This document shows, piece by piece, positions 7,238 to 11,269 of a stretch of DNA of 11,269 bases (its first letter is position 1; every line of letters begins with the position of its first letter). The notes beneath the pieces were generated by a model that saw nothing but the letters and a program-made list of their open reading frames with translations, was not told the origin of the DNA and made no database searches. The position numbers were made by a program, and so were the translations under genes. The stretch lies in NCBI GenBank assembly GCA_050946775.1, contig JBMNVL010000064.1, positions 1 to 11,269 on the forward strand. Direction: 5' to 3'. The stretch is from UMGS1474 sp050946775 (GTDB taxonomy: Bacteria; Bacillota; Clostridia; Oscillospirales; Acutalibacteraceae).

Positions 7238-8710
7238 ATGAACGATTATGACGTATTGATCGCCGGCAGCGGCGTGGCGGGGTTGTACGCCGCGCTCAAT
7301 TTCGCTCCCGACGTGCGGGTGCTGGTGATCAGCAAACGGGAAACCACCCTGTGCAACAGCTTTTTGGCGCAGGGCGGAGTGGCGGCGGTGGTCGACAAGG
7401 AGCACGACGACTACCGTCTGCACATCGCCGACACCCTGATCGCCGGCGGCTACAAAAACGATCTGCGCAGCTTGGAGATCCTGGTCAACGAAGGGCCGGA
7501 GGACGTGCTGCGGCTGATGAAGCAGCTCGGGGTGGATTTTGACAAGGACGAGGATCAGCATATCTCGATGACCCTCGAGGGCGGACATTCCCGCCGCCGG
7601 ATCCTGCATCACAAGGACTCCACCGGCCGGGAGATCACCGAAAAGCTGATGGCGGCGGTCAAGGCGCTGCCCAACGTGACGATGCTGGATTTCACCCAGC
7701 TGGTCGCCTTGACGCCGGCGCCCGGCGGGTTTTGGGCGGGACTGCTCGATCACGGGCAATACCGGGCGCTGACCTGCTCCTACTGCATCCTCGCCACCGG
7801 CGGGATCGGGCGGGTCTATCCCTACACCACCAACTCCGCCATCGCCACCGGCGACGGCATCACTCTGGCGTACGAGCTGGGCGCGCGGATCAAAAATCTG
7901 CGGCTGGTGCAGTTCCATCCCACCGCCTTTGCCGCCGACGCCGGCAGAGAGCGCTTTTTGATCTCGGAGGCGGTGCGGGGCGAGGGCGCGCTGCTGCTCA
8001 ACCACGCCGGGGAACGGTTTATGGACCGCTACGACGAGCGGGGCGAATTGGCGCCGCGGGACGTGGTTTCCCGCAGCATCATGAAGGAGGCCGCCCGTAC
8101 CGGCAGCGACAAGTTCTATCTCGACATCACCGCCCGCGGTCCGGCGTTCATCAAGGACCGCTTCCCGATGATTTACAGCCGCTGTCTGGAGGAAGGGGTG
8201 GACATCACCACCGACCGTATCCCGGTTTTCCCCTGCCAGCATTATCTGATGGGCGGCATCGACGTCAACGTCTACGGCGACACCACGGTGGATCGCCTTT
8301 ACGCCGCCGGAGAATGCTCCCACACCGGTGTCCACGGACTCAACCGGCTGGCCAGCAACTCCCTGCTGGAGGCGCTGGTCTTCTCCCGCCGGTGCACCTA
8401 CGATATCAGCCGCCGGATGCGCCACGAGGAAAGCGGCGTCACCGCGCCGCCGCCGGCGGTACCCTCCGGTACCCGGGCGCTGGAGCCGGGCTACCGCACC
8501 GAGATCCGGCAGATCCTGCAAAAGGCGTGGTTCGTCATCCCGGATTACGACGCCGTGCCGGCCGGTTTGCGCCGGGCGGAAGAGATTTTGCGTACCCTGC
8601 GGGAAGGGGATTACGCTCTGACCGCCGATTACGTCGAGGCCAAGAGTCTGGCCACCGTCTGCGCCGTTATCCTGCGGGAAGTGATGGAGACGGTAGACGG
8701 CGGACGATAG
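7238..8710 (+). CDS. nadB: L-aspartate oxidase (shortened C-terminus)
   Basis: Cytoplasmic FAD enzyme oxidising L-aspartate to iminoaspartate, the first step of de novo NAD synthesis; in anaerobes fumarate is the likely electron acceptor. 490 residues. Visible family motifs in order: dinucleotide-binding G10-S-G12-V-A-G15, SFLAQGGVAAV, GGHSRRRILHHKDSTGREI, ATGGIGRVYPYTTN, QFHPTA, SEAVRGEGALL, GERFMDRYDERGELAPRDVVSRSI with the conserved catalytic-loop Arg, and HYLMGGIDV followed by GLNRLASNSLLEALVF. ATG 7238 is chosen because MNDYDVLIAGSGVAG aligns with the family start and follows promoter and ribosome site; the frame is open further upstream only through repeat DNA. The C-terminal helical domain stops at LATVCAVILREVMETVDGGR, where full-length homologues continue into an R-ESRG-H-R-D motif; the end is encoded by a heptamer microsatellite. 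nadC follows; nadA is absent. Confidence 0.95.
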   Translation: MNDYDVLIAGSGVAGLYAALNFAPDVRVLVISKRETTLCNSFLAQGGVAAVVDKEHDDYRLHIADTLIAGGYKNDLRSLEILVNEGPEDVLRLMKQLGVDFDKDEDQHISMTLEGGHSRRRILHHKDSTGREITEKLMAAVKALPNVTMLDFTQLVALTPAPGGFWAGLLDHGQYRALTCSYCILATGGIGRVYPYTTNSAIATGDGITLAYELGARIKNLRLVQFHPTAFAADAGRERFLISEAVRGEGALLLNHAGERFMDRYDERGELAPRDVVSRSIMKEAARTGSDKFYLDITARGPAFIKDRFPMIYSRCLEEGVDITTDRIPVFPCQHYLMGGIDVNVYGDTTVDRLYAAGECSHTGVHGLNRLASNSLLEALVFSRRCTYDISRRMRHEESGVTAPPPAVPSGTRALEPGYRTEIRQILQKAWFVIPDYDAVPAGLRRAEEILRTLREGDYALTADYVEAKSLATVCAVILREVMETVDGGR

Positions 8711-8737
8711 ACGGCAGACGGTAGACGGCAGACGGTA
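8689..8737. repeat. Heptamer microsatellite (GACGGTA/GACGGCA), 7 copies
   Basis: Seven consecutive 7-bp units: GACGGTA, GACGGCG, GACGATA, GACGGCA, GACGGTA, GACGGCA, GACGGTA, then a partial eighth. The first three form the last codons and stop of nadB. A 7-bp unit is not a multiple of three, so gain or loss of a unit upstream of the stop would shift the frame of the C-terminus. Confidence 0.9.
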
Positions 8738-8782
8738 GACGCGCTCGCCGCACATTTGTGCAAACCCGCGGCGGGCAAACAT

Positions 8783-8943
8783 GGCCCCCTTGCCTAAAGG
8801 GGGCTGTCGCGGCAGGCGCGATAGCGACGGCCGAGACTGGGGGATAACGCCGCTTACGCGGCGTGTCGCCCAAAGGGCGACAATCCCTCCGACCTCGTCG
8901 CCGCAAGCGTCTCCTCGGCCACCTCCCTTTAGGCAAGGGAGGC
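8783..8943 (+). repeat. MITE-like palindromic element, copy 3 (variant ends)
   Basis: About 160 bp with the same plan as copy 2 but different end palindromes: CCCCCTT-GCCTA-AAGGGGG (8785-8803) and CCTCCCTT-TAGGC-AAGGGAGG (8922-8942), which are inverted copies of each other. The interior keeps GAGACTGGGGGATAACG and adds two perfect 7-bp hairpins, ACGCCGC-TTAC-GCGGCGT (8847-8864) and GTCGCCC-AAA-GGGCGAC (8865-8881). It lies between nadB and nadC and could affect read-through. Confidence 0.75.
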
Positions 8944-8983
8944 AAGACGCACCCCGCAAAATGGCACAAACCGCCGGCGGCAC

Positions 8984-9008
8984 CGTAGGGGAGGGGTTTC
9001 CCCTCCCG
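8984..9008. repeat. Half copy of the CGTAGGGGAGG element
   Basis: CGTAGGGGAGGGG-TTT-CCCCTCCCG matches the left half of the element at 6580-6654, including its self-complementary arm; the right half is missing. It is about 75 bp upstream of the nadC start. Confidence 0.6.
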
Positions 9009-9033
9009 CAGAACCACCCGCCGGCGGGCAACC

Positions 9034-9062
9034 GTTTCACACCCACCGAACGATACCATAAT
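9034..9062 (+). promoter_or_regulatory. Possible weak promoter of nadC
   Basis: CATAAT (9057-9062) with GTTTCA 17 bp upstream (9034-9039) is a poor sigma-A match. If used, the transcript would start next to the ribosome site AAGGAGG (9070-9076). The alternative is read-through from the nadB promoter across the 374-bp spacer, in which I see no U-tract terminator. Confidence 0.3.
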
Positions 9063-9084
9063 CCACCTCAAGGAGGACGACCGT

Positions 9085-9918
9085 ATGACCCTGCCCCAGT
9101 TTTATGTTGACGATCTGATCAAGACCGCCCTGGCGGAGGACGTCAACTACATCGACACCACCACCGATCTGATGATCCCCGCCGACGGGCGGTCGACCGC
9201 CCGGTTCGTCGCCAAGGCCGACGGCGTGCTCTGCGGGCTGGACGTCGCCCTGCGGGTCTTCGCCCTGCTGGACGACACCTTTACCGCCGCGGTGCATATT
9301 CCCGAAGGCGCGCCGGTGAAAGCGGGCGACCTCATCGCCGAGCTGACCGGCAACACCCGGGCGCTGCTCAAGGGGGAACGCACGGCGCTCAATCTGCTGC
9401 AGCATATGTCGGGGATCGCCACGGCGACCCGCAAGGCGGTGGAGCTGTGCGCCGGCACCCGCGCCGCCGTGACCGACACCCGCAAGACCCTGCCGGGAAT
9501 GCGGGCGCTGCAAAAATACGCCGTGACGGTCGGCGGCGGCAAAAACCACCGCTTCAACCTCTCCGACGGCGCCATGCTCAAGGACAACCACATCGACGCC
9601 GCCGGCGGTATTCCCCAGGCGGTGGCCGCCATCCGGGGAAAACTCGGCCACATGGTCAAGCTGGAGGTGGAGACCCGCACCCTCGACGAGGTGCGCCAGG
9701 CGCTGGACGCCGGCGCCGACGTCATCATGCTGGACAACATGACCTGCGAAATGATGGCGCGGGCGGTGGCGCTGGTGGGGGGCAAAGTGCCGCTGGAGGC
9801 CAGCGGCGGCATTACCCCCGATACCATCCGCGCCGTTGCCGAAACCGGGGTGGACATCATTTCCCTCGGCGCGCTGACCCATTCGGTCACGGCGCTGGAT
9901 ATTTCGATGCGGTTTTGA
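9085..9918 (+). CDS. nadC: Nicotinate-nucleotide pyrophosphorylase (carboxylating), QPRTase
   Basis: Converts quinolinate and PRPP to nicotinate mononucleotide, CO2 and pyrophosphate, the last step of the quinolinate branch of NAD synthesis; cytoplasmic, usually a dimer. The 277 residues match the normal family length of about 280. Motifs: ER99TALNLLQHMSGIAT, TDTRKTLPGMR around R133-K134, GGGKNHR with K153, H155 and R156, LKDNHI (K166-H169), EVETRT (E194-R198), MLDNM (D217), EASGGI (E238-G242) and ISLGALTHS near the end. These basic and acidic residues line the phosphoribosyl and quinolinate sites in characterised homologues. Start ATG 9085 is 8 nt after a consensus AAGGAGG. It shares direction with nadB, 374 bp upstream, but the spacer is filled by repeats, so co-transcription is likely but not certain. 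Confidence 0.97.
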   Translation: MTLPQFYVDDLIKTALAEDVNYIDTTTDLMIPADGRSTARFVAKADGVLCGLDVALRVFALLDDTFTAAVHIPEGAPVKAGDLIAELTGNTRALLKGERTALNLLQHMSGIATATRKAVELCAGTRAAVTDTRKTLPGMRALQKYAVTVGGGKNHRFNLSDGAMLKDNHIDAAGGIPQAVAAIRGKLGHMVKLEVETRTLDEVRQALDAGADVIMLDNMTCEMMARAVALVGGKVPLEASGGITPDTIRAVAETGVDIISLGALTHSVTALDISMRF

Positions 9919-9948
9919 TCCCGGGCGAAAAAACTTGCGCCCCGGGGG

Positions 9949-9977
9949 TTGACAGGGTTGACAAATTGTGATATGAT
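9949..9977 (+). promoter_or_regulatory. Promoter of the rplU-prp-rpmA operon
   Basis: A perfect TTGACA -35 box (9949-9954) and TATGAT -10 box (9972-9977) are separated by exactly 17 bp. A second TTGACA at 9958-9963 repeats the first 9 bp later, but its spacing to the -10 is too short for use. Transcription should begin near 9984. Confidence 0.88.
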
Positions 9978-9983
9978 GACCGT

Positions 9984-10066
9984 TGCCGCTTGTGTCGGGC
10001 TTTTTAAGTGCGCCGTTTTACCGGTGCCGCCCGCCGACAGCGAGTCTTAAGAAAAGGCAGGTACGA
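9984..10066 (+). promoter_or_regulatory. Structured 5' leader of rplU, candidate L21 leader
   Basis: The roughly 85-nt leader can form a long-range stem TGTCGG (9993-9998) with CCGACA (10034-10039), extended by CGC (9987-9989) with GCG (10040-10042) across a short bulge. It encloses a hairpin GCGCCG (10010-10015) with CGGTGC (10022-10027, one G-U pair) around TTTTAC. Firmicutes rplU genes are known to carry an autoregulatory L21 leader, and the GGGCTTTTTAAGTGCG segment recalls that family. I folded this by eye, so membership is a suggestion. Confidence 0.55.
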
Positions 10067-10069
10067 GTG

Positions 10070-10381
10070 ATGTACGCCATTATCGAAACCGGCGGCAAGC
10101 AGTACAAGGTGCAGGACGGGGACGTTCTGTTCATCGAAAAGCTGGACGCCGAAGAGCAAGCCTCTGTGACCTTTGATAAGGTGGTGGCTCTGCACAACGA
10201 CAAGGAACTGGTTACCGGCGCGCCCTATGTGGACGGCGCCAGCGTAGAGGCCAGCGTCCTGAAGAACGGCAAGGGCAAAAAGATCACGGTGTTCACCTAC
10301 AAGCCCAAAAAGGGCAAGAAGCGGACGCTGGGTCACCGTCAGCCCTACACCAAGGTGCAGATCAACGCGATCAAAGCGTAA
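10070..10381 (+). CDS. rplU: 50S ribosomal protein bL21
   Basis: Structural protein of the large ribosomal subunit that binds 23S rRNA. The 103 residues match the usual length exactly. It begins with the family signature MYAIIETGGKQYKVQ, has the VFTYKPKKGKKRTLGHRQPYT segment that carries the conserved basic RNA-contacting C-terminal part, and ends in KVQINAIKA. ATG 10070 gives the canonical start; a GTG directly before it (10067) is possible but adds only one residue. The ribosome site is AAAAGG/GCAGG, about 8-12 nt upstream. It is the first gene of the conserved rplU-prp-rpmA cluster and has a consensus promoter and structured leader. Confidence 0.98.
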   Translation: MYAIIETGGKQYKVQDGDVLFIEKLDAEEQASVTFDKVVALHNDKELVTGAPYVDGASVEASVLKNGKGKKITVFTYKPKKGKKRTLGHRQPYTKVQINAIKA

Positions 10382-10391
10382 CGCAAGCGCC

Positions 10392-10706
10392 ATGACCCGG
10401 GTAACGCTCCGGCAGACCGACGGTCTGCTGACAGGGTTTGAGATCCGCGGCCACAGCGGCGCCGGCGCGGCCGGCGAGGACGTGGTCTGCGCGGCGATCT
10501 CCTCGGCGGCGTATATGGCCGCCAACACGGTGACCGAGATTTGCCGCTGTCCGGCGAGAGCCGAAACGGCGGACGGGGAAATGACCCTCGCGGTCGATCC
10601 CGCCGACGCACCGCGGTGCCAGGAGATCCTGCGGGGATTTCGCCTGCATATGGAGCAGCTCGCGAAGCAATATCCCCACCACATTCATCTAATTTCGGAG
10701 GTGTAA
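10392..10706 (+). CDS. prp: Ribosomal-processing cysteine protease Prp
   Basis: Cysteine protease, formerly called YsxB, that removes the N-terminal extension of ribosomal protein L27 in Firmicutes and related bacteria. 104 residues, normal for the family. The catalytic pair is visible as H21 in GFEIRGHSG and C33 in EDVVCAAISSAAYMAANTV, spaced 12 residues apart as in characterised Prp. It sits between rplU (10-nt gap) and rpmA (stop adjacent to or 3 nt from the next start), so expression of protease and substrate is tied together. No strong ribosome site precedes its ATG, which suggests translation coupled to rplU. Its substrate site is present in the next gene. Confidence 0.95.
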   Translation: MTRVTLRQTDGLLTGFEIRGHSGAGAAGEDVVCAAISSAAYMAANTVTEICRCPARAETADGEMTLAVDPADAPRCQEILRGFRLHMEQLAKQYPHHIHLISEV

Positions 10707-10709
10707 ATG

Positions 10710-10994
10710 ATGCTGAAGATCAACATTCAACTGTTCGCCCACAAAAAGGGCGTTGGTTCCACCAAAAACGGCCGTGATTCCGAGTCCAAGCGACTGGGCG
10801 TCAAGCGGGCCGACGGGCAGTACGTTCTGGCGGGCAACATTCTGGTGCGCCAGCGCGGCACCCACATCCATCCCGGTGAGAACGTCGGGATCGGCTCGGA
10901 CGATACCCTGTTCGCCAAAGCGAGCGGCGTCGTCCGGTTCGAGCGTGTCGGCAAGGACCGCAAAAAGGTCAGCGTGTACGCCGTCGAACAGTAA
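10710..10994 (+). CDS. rpmA: 50S ribosomal protein bL27 with cleavable N-terminus
   Basis: Large-subunit protein whose N-terminus reaches the peptidyl transferase centre. 94 residues from ATG 10710, which gives the canonical MLKINIQLFAHKKGVGSTK; an ATG directly upstream (10707) would add one Met, and the GGAGG at 10697-10701 can serve either. The extension MLKINIQLF precedes AHKKGVGSTKNGRDSESKRLG; in Staphylococcus aureus Prp cuts the equivalent F|A bond, so cleavage after F9 is expected here. The conserved body GQYVLAGNILVRQRGTHIHPGENVGIGSDDTLFA and the RKKVSVY ending are intact. It is the last gene before the terminator; obg, often next in Firmicutes, is not in the remaining 275 bp. Confidence 0.98.
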   Translation: MLKINIQLFAHKKGVGSTKNGRDSESKRLGVKRADGQYVLAGNILVRQRGTHIHPGENVGIGSDDTLFAKASGVVRFERVGKDRKKVSVYAVEQ

Positions 10995-11002
10995 GAGCCA
11001 TG

Positions 11003-11036
11003 CTCCCTACCGACTTTCCGCCGGTAGGGAGTTTTT
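11003..11036 (+). terminator. Rho-independent terminator of the rplU operon
   Basis: CTCCCTACCG (11003-11012) pairs perfectly with CGGTAGGGAG (11022-11031) around a 9-nt loop and is followed by TTTTTC. It begins 8 nt after the rpmA stop. Confidence 0.92.
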
Positions 11037-11039
11037 CTT

Positions 11040-11069
11040 GTTTGCGGGGCGGCGCTCGCAAACGCTGCC
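11040..11069 (-). repeat. Internally deleted copy of the 110-bp unit
   Basis: Read on the minus strand, these 30 bases start with the first 22 bases of the 110-bp unit found at 6901 (one difference) and jump directly to its last 8 bases (CCGCAAAC). About 80 bp of interior is missing while both ends are kept. It is followed by CGTCAGAGGGAGGC, the end of the copy-2 type palindromic element. Confidence 0.7.
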
Positions 11070-11127
11070 CGTCAGAGGGAGGCATCCGCACCCCACCGAT
11101 TGGCACAACCATCCGGCGGGCAAACAT

Positions 11128-11158
11128 GGCCCCCTTGTGTAAAGGGGGCTGGATAAGT
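11128..11158 (+). repeat. MITE-like palindromic element, copy 4 (truncated by IS30)
   Basis: The first hairpin, CCCCCTT-GTGTA-AAGGGGG (11130-11148), and the following CTGG match the start of copy 3, including the preceding GCGGGCAAACATGG. The sequence then changes abruptly into the IS30-like end, so the rest of the element is missing here. Confidence 0.7.
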
Positions 11159-11269
11159 TATCATTTGAAGTGCAACACTCAAAATAATAGTAGACTTCAT
11201 AACAACCAAAGTGTAAAATGTAGTCACCACAACAAACAGATACACGGAGGTTGCTATGAAGTCCTACAC
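11159..11269 (+). mobile_element. Left end of a second IS30-like element (partial)
   Basis: TCATTTGAAGTGCAACACTC (11161-11180) holds the inverted partner of the terminal repeat seen at 80-107. A leader of about 75 AT-rich bases follows, in contrast to the GC-rich host sequence, and then a ribosome site and a transposase start. Orientation is the same as that of the element ending at the left edge. The outer boundary near 11159 is approximate. Confidence 0.75.
11256..11269 (+). CDS. IS30-family transposase, N-terminal start only (partial)
   Basis: ATG 11256 follows CGGAGG (11245-11250) with 5 nt between, and the four complete codons read MKSY before the window ends. IS30 transposases commonly begin MKxYxHLT, so with the terminal repeat 75 bp upstream this is very likely the transposase start. 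On its own the coding evidence is only a few codons. Confidence 0.6.

Noticed and set aside
6854..9046. A 730-codon minus-strand frame opposite nadB
   Set aside because: It is a shadow of the GC-rich nadB gene fused to repeat DNA. nadB has clear motifs, promoter and ribosome site on the plus strand.
9920..9946. Terminator between nadC and rplU
   Set aside because: CCCGGGCG can pair with CGCCCCGGG with a bulge, but no T-tract follows; the sequence runs directly into the rplU -35 box.

Overview
The window looks like a GC-rich chromosomal segment of an anaerobic Firmicute, probably a clostridial (Oscillospirales/Ruminococcus-like) species. The basis is a Prp protease next to an L27 with the Firmicutes-type cleavable N-terminus, a very large modular glycoside hydrolase carrying a dockerin and FIVAR modules, and strong Shine-Dalgarno and sigma-A-type promoters. 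The exact taxon is inference.

Layout. Positions 1-99 are the last codons of an IS30-family transposase whose terminal repeat overlaps its end; about 110-480 is gene-free repeat DNA. Positions 562-6180 encode one secreted 1,872-residue GH3 beta-glycosidase with its own promoter (481-509) and a strong terminator (6201-6234). Positions 6237-7180 hold stacked repeats: a 75-bp tandem array, a 75-bp inverted-repeat element, a MITE-like palindromic element and a 110-bp tandem duplication. nadB (7238-8710) and nadC (9085-9918) follow, separated by a heptamer microsatellite and more palindromic elements. A compact ribosomal operon, rplU-prp-rpmA (promoter 9949-9977, terminator 11003-11036), comes next. 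The window ends in repeat DNA cut by the start of a second IS30-family element in the same orientation (about 11159 onward).

How the genes work together. The GH3 enzyme is probably exported to attack plant polysaccharide side chains or oligosaccharides, with accessory modules for binding and for docking to a scaffold or the cell surface. NadB and NadC are the first and last of the three quinolinate-route steps of de novo NAD synthesis; the middle enzyme NadA is not here. In the ribosomal operon, Prp removes the N-terminal extension of L27, the product of the next gene.

The least ordinary features are the intergenic repeats (several interleaved families, some used as IS30 insertion sites), the NadB C-terminus that ends inside a microsatellite, and the GH3 protein's internal dockerin flanked by three related helical plus beta-sandwich module pairs. 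I see no CRISPR array, tRNA, rRNA or defence system.
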